Below, in pieces: positions 23,896 to 32,116 of a stretch of DNA of 64,000 nt. Each line of letters begins with the position of its first letter. The first letter of the stretch is position 1. The notes beneath the pieces are model-generated. The model was not told the DNA's origin and searched no databases. It was given only the letters and a program-made list of their open reading frames with translations. This DNA comes from Hoeflea_A sp039025395 (GTDB lineage: Bacteria > Pseudomonadota > Alphaproteobacteria > Rhizobiales > Rhizobiaceae): positions 75,773 through 139,772 of the forward strand of contig JBCCOK010000001.1 of NCBI GenBank assembly GCA_039025395.1, written 5' to 3'. A program made the translations under genes and the position numbers.

Positions 23896-25189
23896 CGTTC
23901 TTGACCTCCATCAGGGCATCGAGTTCATCATAGGCCGGTACAGTTCTTTGGATCACCACACCGTCACGCACCAGCGTTCGATTGCTTTCCGGCCGGGACA
24001 GCAATTCGGTCCAATTGCGGCCTTCGAAGACAAGAAAATCAGCAGGCTGTCCGACGCCGATCCGCCCATAGCCGTCGCCAAGCCCCATGGCGTCTGCCGC
24101 ATTGGCCAATATCGAGTTCGGCCATTCCGCCACCGGGTGGTCCAGATGCAGCGTGCGGGTCGCCATCCGGTAGACTTCCAGCATGTCGAGGTCGCCATAG
24201 GCGTAAAAGGGATCGCGCGTATTGTCGGAAGCAACACAGGTGTTTATGCCCCGCGCCCGCATTTCATGCAGCAGGGTCACGCCGCGCCAGCGCGGTGTCG
24301 TGCCGTCATGGCGCCGGTCCTGAAGATATAGATTGCACATCGGCAACGATACGATCGAAAGCCCGGCAGCAGCGACCTCGTCCAACGTTGCCTTGACGGC
24401 ATCATCGGGCTGAAGCGCCAGGGAGCAGCAATGGCCGACCAGGATCCTGCCTTGGTAGCCATGCCGCATGGCTGCTGACGCGATGTGGTGCAGGGAACGG
24501 TCGTCGAGCACATGGCTTTCGTCGGCATGGAAGTCCAGATCGAGTCCGTGATCGATTGCAGCCCTGAAAACCCTGTCCAGCAATTCAATCAGATCGGGCA
24601 CCATGTAGGTTACGGCGCCGAGAACGCCGCCGGCCTCGCTGACCCGGTCAACAAGTTGATCGAACCAGGCCTCGTCACGCGCGCAGTCGATCCCGAAAAG
24701 GCACGCGGCCTGCAATTCGATCCGGCCCTTCCAGCGCTCACGCACGGTCTTGAAAACAGGCCACGAAATGGTTTCCTGAGGCGGCAGTGAATCCAGATGC
24801 GTGCGCATGGCTTTGGTGCCATAGGCGTAGGCGCATTTCAGCGCAAATTCCATCCTGGCTTCGACATCGTCGGCAGACCATTGGGCACGACGGTCGTCTT
24901 CCACGGTTTCCAGCGCCCCTGTGAAAGAGCCGTCCGGATTGGCAGCACGCGGCCAGATATGTCCCTTGTCGAGATGCGTGTGGCAATCGATCGGACAGGG
25001 CATGGCAATCCTGCCCTTGCTGCTTGCAGGGCTGGCTGGCTTGACGGCGGCAACAGATCCGTCAGCGATGGCAATGCTGTAAAGGCCGAAGCCTTCGTCA
25101 TCGTGTTCGGAACGTGTATCGGCCTTGCCGAGCCAGCTTTCATGCAGCCGCACGGTGACTTCATTCAACGCTTTACCGGCCTCAAACAC
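23867..25189 (-). CDS. Cytosine-deaminase-like (CodA-type) amidohydrolase
   Basis: The product is 440 aa. CodA-type metal and catalytic motifs are in order: CPIDCHTHLDKGHIW (two His), LDFHADESHVLDD (His and Glu), ILVGHCCSLALQ, and CVASDNTRDPFYAYGDLDML, the D-N-x-x-D-P-x-x-x-x-G block that carries the catalytic Asp. CodA-like enzymes deaminate cytosine, creatinine, isoguanine or similar rings. The ATG begins directly after the permease stop codon. With the neighbouring creatininase-family and RidA genes this suggests a pathway for a cyclic amidine or pyrimidine. The exact ring is not known. Confidence 0.88.
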   Translation of the reverse strand: MFEAGKALNEVTVRLHESWLGKADTRSEHDDEGFGLYSIAIADGSVAAVKPASPASSKGRIAMPCPIDCHTHLDKGHIWPRAANPDGSFTGALETVEDDRRAQWSADDVEARMEFALKCAYAYGTKAMRTHLDSLPPQETISWPVFKTVRERWKGRIELQAACLFGIDCARDEAWFDQLVDRVSEAGGVLGAVTYMVPDLIELLDRVFRAAIDHGLDLDFHADESHVLDDRSLHHIASAAMRHGYQGRILVGHCCSLALQPDDAVKATLDEVAAAGLSIVSLPMCNLYLQDRRHDGTTPRWRGVTLLHEMRARGINTCVASDNTRDPFYAYGDLDMLEVYRMATRTLHLDHPVAEWPNSILANAADAMGLGDGYGRIGVGQPADFLVFEGRNWTELLSRPESNRTLVRDGVVIQRTVPAYDELDALMEVKNDAEPRRAAE

Positions 25190-26059
25190 CTAACGCTCCG
25201 CCTGTAGTTCGCTCTCGTGCCAGCGCCGCAGGATGCGGCTCGAAAGCCAGGAAAGGACGAGAAAGATAATGATGCCTGTAAACGATATGAGCAGCAGCGC
25301 CGCAAACAGCCGCGGCGCGTTGAGCCGGTAGCCGGCCTCGATGATACGGCTTGCCAAACCGGAGGACTGACCGGCCGCACCGGCAACGAATTCTGCCACG
25401 ACTGCGCCGATCAGCGCCAGGCCACCCGCAATTTTGAGACCACCAAGAAAATAGGGCATGGCTGCGGGCAGCCGAAGATGCCACAGTGTCTGCCATCGGG
25501 TCGCGCCGTTGAGCTTGAACAGATCCAGGAGATTGCGGTCCACCGAGTTGAGGCCGAGGGTGGTATTGGAGAGGATCGGGAAGAAAGCCACGATCCACGC
25601 GCAAAGCAACAGCTTGGCCGTCTGGTTTTCGACATAGATGTTGATCAGCGGAAAGATGGCGACAATAGGTGTAACCTGCAGGATCACGGCGAACGGAAAG
25701 AGGCTCATCTCGACGAAGCGGGACTGCGTGAACAGAACCGCCAGGCCGACACCGCCGATAACCGCCAGCAACAAGGACAAGACGGTGATGCGAAGCGTCA
25801 CCACAAGCGAGCTGGTCAGCAGCGCCATATCTTCCCACAGTGTTGCCATGACCTCATGCGGACGCGGCAGGATATAGCGCGGAATCTCATTCCAGACGCA
25901 GATCCGGTCCCATAAAAAGACCGCCAGCACCATGATGGCCAGCGGCAGCGCCCATCTTCCGATCCTTTCCAATCGCCGGCGCCGCAGGCGGGCGGCTTCT
26001 TCGGCGTCAACCGGAGCCGCAGGTTCCGCCGGTCCGAGCTCCGCGTTAACCGTGGTCAT
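25190..26059 (-). CDS. ABC importer permease (SsuC/ThiX-like)
   Basis: The product is 289 aa with six hydrophobic helices. The EAA-like loop for ATPase contact is seen at LFKLNGATRWQTLWHLRLPAAMPYFLGGLKIAGGLALIGAV. This type works with NMT1/THI5-like or SsuA-like binding proteins to take up sulfonates, thiamin-pyrimidine precursors and other small cyclic compounds. The start overlaps the ATPase gene stop by 14 bases; the stop abuts the amidohydrolase start. Confidence 0.9.
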   Translation of the reverse strand: MTTVNAELGPAEPAAPVDAEEAARLRRRRLERIGRWALPLAIMVLAVFLWDRICVWNEIPRYILPRPHEVMATLWEDMALLTSSLVVTLRITVLSLLLAVIGGVGLAVLFTQSRFVEMSLFPFAVILQVTPIVAIFPLINIYVENQTAKLLLCAWIVAFFPILSNTTLGLNSVDRNLLDLFKLNGATRWQTLWHLRLPAAMPYFLGGLKIAGGLALIGAVVAEFVAGAAGQSSGLASRIIEAGYRLNAPRLFAALLLISFTGIIIFLVLSWLSSRILRRWHESELQAER

Positions 26060-26861
26060 TTTGAGTTTCCCTGCTGCGCAGTCCCATGGCAGCCCGAAGC
26101 ATATCCGAAGCGCGGCGGGTCAAATGTGCATAATCCTCCGAAGTGCGAAACGCCTCATCCCGCGGATAGGGCGCATCGACCGTCATCTCGTCGAAAACCC
26201 TGCCGGGACGGGCAGCCATTACGACGATGCGGTTTGACAGGAAAACGCTTTCGAAAACCGAGTGTGTCACGAAGACCACCGAGAAACGTTCCTGCTGCCA
26301 CAGCGCAAGAATATCGTTGTTAAGCTGGAAACGGGTGATTTCATCAAGAGCCGCAAATGGCTCGTCCATCAAAAGGATACGCGGCCGGATGACCAGACCG
26401 CGGGCGATCGATACGCGCATTTTCATGCCGCCCGATAACTCGCGCGGGACCGCGTCCTCGAACCCTTTCAGATTGACCTTTTCGAGCACGGCTTCGATTC
26501 GGTTGCGCGCGGCGGAACGTGAAACGCCCTGAAGACGCAAAGGCAGCCAGACATTCTCGAAGACGGTCGACCAAGGCATCAGGGTCGGCTCCTGAAACAC
26601 AAAACCGACATCGGTTTTGCCCAATTGCGGGCCGCGCCAGTCGAGTAGGCCTGCCGTCGGATTGGCAAGCCCGGCAATCAGCCGCAAGGCGGTGGACTTG
26701 CCGCAGCCGGAAGGTCCAAGCAGAGAAACAAAATCTCCCTGCCGAAGCGTCAGATTGACATTTTCCAGCGCGACGATGCTGTTGGCAAATACCTTGCCGA
26801 CGCCGCGCAAGTGCAATTGCGCTGCGCCGGTTTCCAAGGTTGTTTCGGCCGAAGCCGCCAA
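26046..26861 (-). CDS. ABC importer ATPase (SsuB/TauB-like)
   Basis: The product is 271 aa. It has Walker A GPSGCGKST, the Q-loop region DVGFVFQEPTLMPWSTVFENV, signature LSGGMKMRVSIARGL, Walker B ILLMDEPFAALDE and the switch His in VFVTHSVFES. It is a single-domain ATPase of the nitrate/taurine/thiamin-pyrimidine importer class. It lies 12 bases after the binding-protein gene. Confidence 0.92.
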   Translation of the reverse strand: MAASAETTLETGAAQLHLRGVGKVFANSIVALENVNLTLRQGDFVSLLGPSGCGKSTALRLIAGLANPTAGLLDWRGPQLGKTDVGFVFQEPTLMPWSTVFENVWLPLRLQGVSRSAARNRIEAVLEKVNLKGFEDAVPRELSGGMKMRVSIARGLVIRPRILLMDEPFAALDEITRFQLNNDILALWQQERFSVVFVTHSVFESVFLSNRIVVMAARPGRVFDEMTVDAPYPRDEAFRTSEDYAHLTRRASDMLRAAMGLRSRETQNDHG

Positions 26862-26873
26862 CGCGGACTCCCC

Positions 26874-27875
26874 CTATTTTTTCAGATCCAGACCAAGACC
26901 GTCGTTGACGTAATCGAGCGTATAAGAACGCTGAATGTCAATGCCAGCGGCGATCACGCCCGCGTTGACCATTTTTTCATAGAACGAAATCATGCGCTCA
27001 TCCGACATAGCGCCAATGCCGAGCGTCTCGGTGTCGCCACTGTCGACAATCCCGTAATCCTTCAGCTTGCCGAGGGAAAAGGCGATCTGTTCGTCAGACA
27101 TGTCGGGATTGTCCGCCTGGATCAGCTTGTTGGCTTCGGCGTTGTCACCGTACAGGTAATTATACCAGCCCTTGATCGAAGCCTCGACGAAGCACTTCAC
27201 GGCGTCGGGTTTGCTGTCGATCGTGTCCTGCATGACCTCAACCGTCGTCGAGTAGGTGTCGAAGCCGTAATCTGCGACAAGAAACAGATTGGGCTCGAAA
27301 CCGCCCTCTTTCTCAACCGCAAACGGCTCGGAAGTGATGTAGCCCTGCTGCGCCGACTTCGGATTGGCAAGGAAAGGGGCGGGGTTGAACGTATAGGGTA
27401 CGCGCTTGCTGGCATCGAAACCGAACTCGTCGATCATCCACTGATAGTAGGATTGAAAGCCGGCGTCACCGAGAATGAACTCTTCGGCATTCTTCAGCTC
27501 TTCCCAGGTATCCAGGCCCTGGTCGGGATGGGTCATCAGCACCTGCGGTTCCTTCTGGAACGCGGCAGCAACAACAACAACCGGGATATCTTCGGCGACT
27601 GCATTGAAGGCCTCAAGCATGTTGCCGCCCATATGCGCATCGATCCGTCCGGCAAGCAGCAGCGCGCGGTTGTTGACCTGCGGGCCGCCCTGCTGAATTT
27701 CAACGTTCAGGCCGCAGGCAGCATAGGTGCCGTCGGCGACCGACTGGTAGAACCCCCCATGTTCCGGTTGCGCCAGCCAGTTGGTGCCGAACACGAACGT
27801 CTGCAGATGGTTGTCCGCAGAAGCCGTGCCCGCGCCAAGTGCTGTGACCGCCGCAGCCAAAAGGAATTGTTTCAT
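26874..27875 (-). CDS. NMT1/THI5-like periplasmic substrate-binding protein
   Basis: The product is 333 aa from MKQFLLAAAVTALGAGTASA, a normal Sec signal peptide, with GAGGTTAG upstream. An in-frame extension to 28049 lacks a signal and crosses the operator-like repeats. The mature part starts NHLQTFVFGTNWLAQPEHGGFYQSVADGTY and continues with VEIQQGGPQVNNRALLLAGRIDAHMGG, the pattern of THI5/NMT1-like proteins that bind pyrimidines and related rings. It is the first gene of the leftward operon, so its promoter is in the gap with the tandem palindromes. Confidence 0.9.
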   Translation of the reverse strand: MKQFLLAAAVTALGAGTASADNHLQTFVFGTNWLAQPEHGGFYQSVADGTYAACGLNVEIQQGGPQVNNRALLLAGRIDAHMGGNMLEAFNAVAEDIPVVVVAAAFQKEPQVLMTHPDQGLDTWEELKNAEEFILGDAGFQSYYQWMIDEFGFDASKRVPYTFNPAPFLANPKSAQQGYITSEPFAVEKEGGFEPNLFLVADYGFDTYSTTVEVMQDTIDSKPDAVKCFVEASIKGWYNYLYGDNAEANKLIQADNPDMSDEQIAFSLGKLKDYGIVDSGDTETLGIGAMSDERMISFYEKMVNAGVIAAGIDIQRSYTLDYVNDGLGLDLKK

Positions 27876-27961
27876 TTTTCTAACCTCACACTTCGGACGG
27901 ATCGACATGCCCGCCCTTCCCGGCAATTTGGTGCAAGTTCCATGCCACGACAACCGACTTC

Positions 27962-28011
27962 GAATTGCATTGTTTGAAGATGCAAAGAATTGCATTGTTC
28001 GAAGATGCAAA
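27962..28011. promoter_or_regulatory. Tandem pair of 25-bp operator-like palindromes
   Basis: The unit GAATTGCATTGTTYGAAGATGCAAA occurs twice head to tail (27962-27986 and 27987-28011) with one mismatch. Each unit holds TTGCAT and ATGCAA arms around a TTCGAA-like centre, an imperfect dyad. The pair lies between the binding-protein start (27875) and the RidA start (28145), where both divergent promoters must be. Two dyads centred 25 bp apart fit cooperative binding of a dimeric regulator; none is encoded beside it. Confidence 0.65.
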
Positions 28012-28144
28012 ACGGCGTGGAAAGCGCAAAAAGACGGCAGGTTGCACAAGAATCAATCGCGCGGGCCTCTGAATTTCAAATCATCAACTTGTCAGGCATG
28101 GTCCCGCTTGTATGATCCGGCGCCATGGAGTCGGGGAACCGTTC

Positions 28145-28537
28145 ATGCTCAAGTATCATACACCTGCCGATATCAGACAACCTTTCGCAAAATACAATCA
28201 CGCAGTCGAGATACCGCCAGGATCGCGGCTCGTCTTTGCGTCGGGACAACTGGGAATTGCGGTGGACGACACCATCCCGCAGGATTCAGAGACACAGACC
28301 CGGCTCTGCTTTGCCAATATCGCGGCCATTCTCAACGCGGCAGGCATGGACTTGAAAAACGTCGTTCGCATCAACGCCTATGTGACCGGACGCGAGCATT
28401 TGCAGCCCTACATGAAAGTACGTGACGAACTCTTCACTGATCCGGCACCAGCCTCGACATTGATGCTCGTTTCGGGTTTTGCGCGGGAAGAATTCGTCGT
28501 CGAGATCGAAGTGATTGCAGCGGGAGATGCACAATGA
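28145..28537 (+). CDS. RidA-family protein (enamine/imine deaminase-like)
   Basis: The product is 130 aa from MLKYHTPADIRQPF; GGGGAACC lies upstream. The family pattern is seen in RLVFASGQLGIAVDD, FANIAAILNAAGMDLKNVVRINAYV and LVSGFAREEFVVEIEVIAA. The usual catalytic Arg in the N-A-Y-V/I-x-R region is replaced or shifted (CVTGREHLQPY, with R present in TGRE), and the C-terminal Glu is kept. RidA-type proteins hydrolyse reactive enamines/imines; relatives such as RutC act in pyrimidine degradation. It overlaps the creatininase-family gene by ATGA and diverges from the import operon. Confidence 0.87.
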   Translation: MLKYHTPADIRQPFAKYNHAVEIPPGSRLVFASGQLGIAVDDTIPQDSETQTRLCFANIAAILNAAGMDLKNVVRINAYVTGREHLQPYMKVRDELFTDPAPASTLMLVSGFAREEFVVEIEVIAAGDAQ

Positions 28538-29334
28538 CACGACGGTTTTGGTGGGGTGACTTTACTGCACGCGAATTCGAGGGCCTTGACCCCAATGAAA
28601 CCATCGCGGTCCTGCCAATCGCTGCGATCGAACAGCACGGGCCGCACCTGCCCGTTTCGACTGACAGCACGATCATGCGCGGCATGCTGGAAACGGCGTT
28701 TGCGCTTGTACCCGCCGAACTCGACATCCGCGTTTTGCCGGTCCAGTGCATCGGAAAATCGAATGAGCATATCCGTTCGCCCGGAACGCTGACGCTTGAT
28801 TATGCGACGGCGATTGCCGCGTGGACCCAGATCGGTGAAAGCGTTGCCCGCGCAGGAGTTCGCAAGCTCGTGATCGTCAACGCTCATGGCGGAAATGAAG
28901 AAATGATGGGGATCGTTGCGCGTGAACTTCGCGTTCGCCACGACATGCTTGTGGTCAAGACCTCGTTCTTTCGCTTCGGCTTTCCTGAAGGTCTTTTTTC
29001 AGCCCGCAACGCCGCATTCGGTATACATGGCGATGACTACGAAACGTCACTGATGCTTCATTTTGCGCCCGATATGGTGCGCATGGATCTAGCTCAGGAC
29101 TTCACCAGCATGGCAGAGCGGGCCAAGGCCGAGTTCGCCCATATCGCACCGACCGGCACGCATGCATTTGCCTGGATTGCCGACGATCTCAATCCCGACG
29201 GCGTCGTCGGTGAAGCGCATCTTGCAAATGCTGAGAAAGGTGTGGCGGTCGCAGCCCATCAGGCGCTTGGCTTCGTCGAGTTGCTTGACGACGTTGCGCG
29301 CGCGCGACTGTCGGACTGGATCGTCAGTCGATAG
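28534..29334 (+). CDS. Creatininase-family amidohydrolase
   Basis: The product is 266 aa. The metal-site motifs of the family are complete: IEQHGPHLPVSTDS (Glu, His and Asp ligands), VNAHGGNEEMM, and GIHGDDYETSLMLHF, the H-x-x-x-x-E-T block. The family opens cyclic amides such as creatinine, or deformylates FAPy and similar ring-opened compounds. The start overlaps the RidA stop by ATGA. With the CodA-type enzyme of the divergent operon it suggests two hydrolytic steps on one N-heterocycle. Confidence 0.9.
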   Translation: MTRRFWWGDFTAREFEGLDPNETIAVLPIAAIEQHGPHLPVSTDSTIMRGMLETAFALVPAELDIRVLPVQCIGKSNEHIRSPGTLTLDYATAIAAWTQIGESVARAGVRKLVIVNAHGGNEEMMGIVARELRVRHDMLVVKTSFFRFGFPEGLFSARNAAFGIHGDDYETSLMLHFAPDMVRMDLAQDFTSMAERAKAEFAHIAPTGTHAFAWIADDLNPDGVVGEAHLANAEKGVAVAAHQALGFVELLDDVARARLSDWIVSR

Positions 29335-29444
29335 GAAAAGCTGAGCGGTTTGTACCTGCCATGGATTCAGTCCGGCTCCTGTGCGCTTAAGGTGCCCCTT
29401 TTGCCGCATCATCTCCCGTTGCAAACAACGCCCATTGTGATTGC

Positions 29445-30659
29445 ATGAAGCTGTCCGGTCCCTTTCTTTTCATTCTGGCAACGCTGATGATTGACGCCAT
29501 CGGCGTCGGCATCGTTTTTCCGATCATGCCTGATCTGATGGACCGCGTCGGTGCTGCCAGCACCGCCGCCGGTGCATTCTGGGGCGGCATCATGCTGTCG
29601 GCCTATGCGGCAGCGATGTTTTTATTTGGCCCTATCGTGGGCAGCCTTTCCGATGCCTACGGACGCAAGCCGATCCTGATCGCAGCCCTGGCGACATTGA
29701 CCATCGATTACGTCATCATGGCGATGGCGGAGACTTATTGGGTGCTTCTAGTCGGCCGGATTTTGGCGGGAATGGCGGGCGCCACCTATATCACCGCCAC
29801 CGCCTACATTGCCGACATCACCGAGCCTGAAGAGCGAGGCGCAAGCTTCGGCATGATCGGCGCCGCTTTCGGCATCGGCTTTGTCCTGGGGCCTGCCATA
29901 GGCGGCCTCGCCTCAACCTGGCATATCACTGCGCCCTTCTGGATTGCCGCAGCGCTGGCCGGGCTCAACGTGGTTTTCGGCCTTTTCGTTTTGCCGGAAT
30001 CGCTCAAACCAGAGAATCGCAGACCGTTCGGCAAGCGCGACCTCAACCCGTTCGGCACGATCGCACGGGCCTTTAAGATCACCGGCCTTGCCATTCCGCT
30101 TATCTGCATTTTTGTGTTTGAATTCGCCAATCTGGTTTATCCCGCGCTGTGGGCCTTTTGGGGCCGCGAGGTGTTCGGCTGGGACGGGTTTACCATCGGG
30201 CTTACATTGGCCGCCTACGGAGTTCTCGTCGCTGCAGTCCAGGCTGGCGTGTTGCCGCAGCTCACAAAGCGCGTGGGTGACTACCGAACATTACTGATCG
30301 CGATTGTCGCAGCGGTCATCGGGATGGTGGGTTTTGGCTTCGCTGGTGCGGTATGGGCCGTCGTCGTGTTTCTGCCCGTCGCCGCTTTATCGGATATGGC
30401 GCCGCCACTGATGACGGCATTTGCGGCCAATCGCGTCGGAGACGATCAGCAAGGCCTCGTCCAGGGCGTGATCGCGTCGCTTTCATCCGTAGCGGCGGTT
30501 CTCGCCCCGCTGGTCATGACCGGCATATTCGAACGCTTCGTGAACGCTGAGGGAATCTACTTGCCAGGCGCGCCCTATTTCCTTGCAGGCTTGCTGATCC
30601 TGGCGATCGTGCCGCTGATACTGCGTCTGAGCCCCAAGGTTCAGGGCAAGGGATCGTGA
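29445..30659 (+). CDS. MFS exporter of the TetA (class A/C) type
   Basis: The product is 404 aa with twelve helices. MIDAIGVGIVFPIMPDLM is the conserved first helix of Tet(A)-like DHA1 exporters. The loop 2-3 motif GSLSDAYGRKPILI and motif C GFVLGPAIGGLA are both present. No tetR-type gene faces it, and tetracycline as substrate cannot be assumed; many such chromosomal proteins export other compounds. It stands alone and converges with the CorC-like gene 44 bases downstream. Confidence 0.85.
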   Translation: MKLSGPFLFILATLMIDAIGVGIVFPIMPDLMDRVGAASTAAGAFWGGIMLSAYAAAMFLFGPIVGSLSDAYGRKPILIAALATLTIDYVIMAMAETYWVLLVGRILAGMAGATYITATAYIADITEPEERGASFGMIGAAFGIGFVLGPAIGGLASTWHITAPFWIAAALAGLNVVFGLFVLPESLKPENRRPFGKRDLNPFGTIARAFKITGLAIPLICIFVFEFANLVYPALWAFWGREVFGWDGFTIGLTLAAYGVLVAAVQAGVLPQLTKRVGDYRTLLIAIVAAVIGMVGFGFAGAVWAVVVFLPVAALSDMAPPLMTAFAANRVGDDQQGLVQGVIASLSSVAAVLAPLVMTGIFERFVNAEGIYLPGAPYFLAGLLILAIVPLILRLSPKVQGKGS

Positions 30660-30703
30660 ATGCCGCCAAACGCCCTGGATGCTGATTTAAGCGTCCGAGG
30701 CGA

Positions 30704-31771
30704 TTACCCGGGATTGGTTGATTTTCCAGCCGCAGCCTCTTCCTTTGAATCGCGTCGCCGCTTCGCACGCAGCCGCGCCGCCTTTCTAAGGTCTGCCACC
30801 TCGTCGTGCTCGTCAACGATCTCGGTGCCGAGCAGCGTCTCGAGCACGTCCTCCATCGTGACGAGCCCGGCTGTCCCGCCGTACTTGTCTTCAACAAGGG
30901 CGATATGGGCGTCGCGGTCGAGGAGTAGGTCAAACAGTGTATCCAGGTCAGTTTCCTCGGACACGCGCAGCATTTCGCGGGCAAAATCCGTAACCGGACG
31001 CTCGTTTTCATCGCGTAAAGCTGCCAGCAGCAGGTCGCGCGTCAGCAAAAAACCTTGCACGTCGTCGATGGTCTCACCGGTAATCAGAATGCGCGAGAAG
31101 GTGAATGTATCCCGTCCCGCCAGGGCCGAGGACACAGTGGTCTTGGCCGGCAAATGCTCAATGACGGTTCGAGGCGTCATGACTTCATGGGCCTCGATCT
31201 CAGGCATGCGGAAGAGGTTGGAGACAACCCGGGTTTCGTCTTCCTCGACGACCCCGAGGCGATGCCCAGCCGTGGTGAGCGCAGTGATCTCCTCACGGGA
31301 GATTTCAGCGTCAGCTTCCCGCGGTGTCAGGAACCGCGTGATCGCCTGGCTCATCCAGACCAAGGGCAGTTGAATGTTTATCAGCCACGGCAGGACGCGG
31401 ACTGCGAAGGGAGCAAGTGCGCGCCAGTAGATTGCGCCGAGCGTCTTGGGAACGATTTCCGAAAGAACAAGAATGCCCAATGTCAGAAGGCCCGAGAATA
31501 TTCCCACCCCCAAATCATCGAACACGACTGCTGCCTGGGCGCCGGCTCCGGTCGCTCCCACTGTGTGCGCGATTGTATTGAGCGAAAGGATCGCGGTTAG
31601 GGGCCGCTCGATATCAGCGCGCAAGCGACGTAATTTTCCGGCGAGTTTCGGACGTTCGTCTTCAGCTGCCTCCACGAAGGAAGGCGTGATCGACAGCAGC
31701 ACTGCCTCCAGAATGGAACAGAGGAACGACACGCCTATGGCAAGAACGACGAAGAGGATCAGCAGGGTCAT
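30704..31771 (-). CDS. CNNM/CorC-like membrane protein (DUF21 plus CBS pair)
   Basis: The product is 355 aa. An N-terminal DUF21 domain has four hydrophobic segments starting MTLLILFVVLAIGVSFLCSILEAVLLSITPSF, with LSEIVPKTLG in the third. Then come VMTPRTVIEHL and two CBS repeats (HIALVEDKYGGTAGLVTMEDVLETLLG). The C-terminal transporter-associated CorC/HlyC domain of longer members is missing. Family members are linked to Mg2+ or Co2+ efflux; 'hemolysin' in old annotations is not supported. Confidence 0.88.
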   Translation of the reverse strand: MTLLILFVVLAIGVSFLCSILEAVLLSITPSFVEAAEDERPKLAGKLRRLRADIERPLTAILSLNTIAHTVGATGAGAQAAVVFDDLGVGIFSGLLTLGILVLSEIVPKTLGAIYWRALAPFAVRVLPWLINIQLPLVWMSQAITRFLTPREADAEISREEITALTTAGHRLGVVEEDETRVVSNLFRMPEIEAHEVMTPRTVIEHLPAKTTVSSALAGRDTFTFSRILITGETIDDVQGFLLTRDLLLAALRDENERPVTDFAREMLRVSEETDLDTLFDLLLDRDAHIALVEDKYGGTAGLVTMEDVLETLLGTEIVDEHDEVADLRKAARLRAKRRRDSKEEAAAGKSTNPG

Positions 31772-32116
31772 GGATCGGCTTTCGTTTGGCTTCGTTCAGC
31801 GACCGACTTCATACAGCATAGCGCCGGTCACAACCAGCGATACGAGCGGCTGTCGACAGGGAAAAAACAAGCGGATGCAGATCCTTGTCCGGCTTTATGC
31901 TATCGGACAACAAACCTGTGCCGCTTGTGAAAGGGATCGTTCTGATGTGTTGCAAACGCGCAATCCTTCCAATGACAAACCCGATGTCCAAAAGGACCTC
32001 TCCCAAAAACGTCTCAGCTTTTTTGCCCATCATCGAAGCTGATACGCGCTGTTTTACCAACAGTTAGGGAGAGACGCCCAAGGCAGCGCTGCAGTAAGAC
32101 ATCAGCAAACACAGGT
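31772..32116. other. Intergenic region with one perfect 7-bp inverted repeat
   Basis: This 345-bp gap lies between two minus-strand genes. TTGTCCG (31885-31891) and CGGACAA (31904-31910) could form a hairpin with a 12-nt loop, as a terminator for the symporter gene or an operator for the CorC-like gene. No T run follows on either strand. No gene was found. Confidence 0.4.

Noticed and set aside
26811..27977. 388-codon plus-strand frame
   Set aside because: Antisense to the periplasmic binding protein gene, which has a signal peptide and family motifs.
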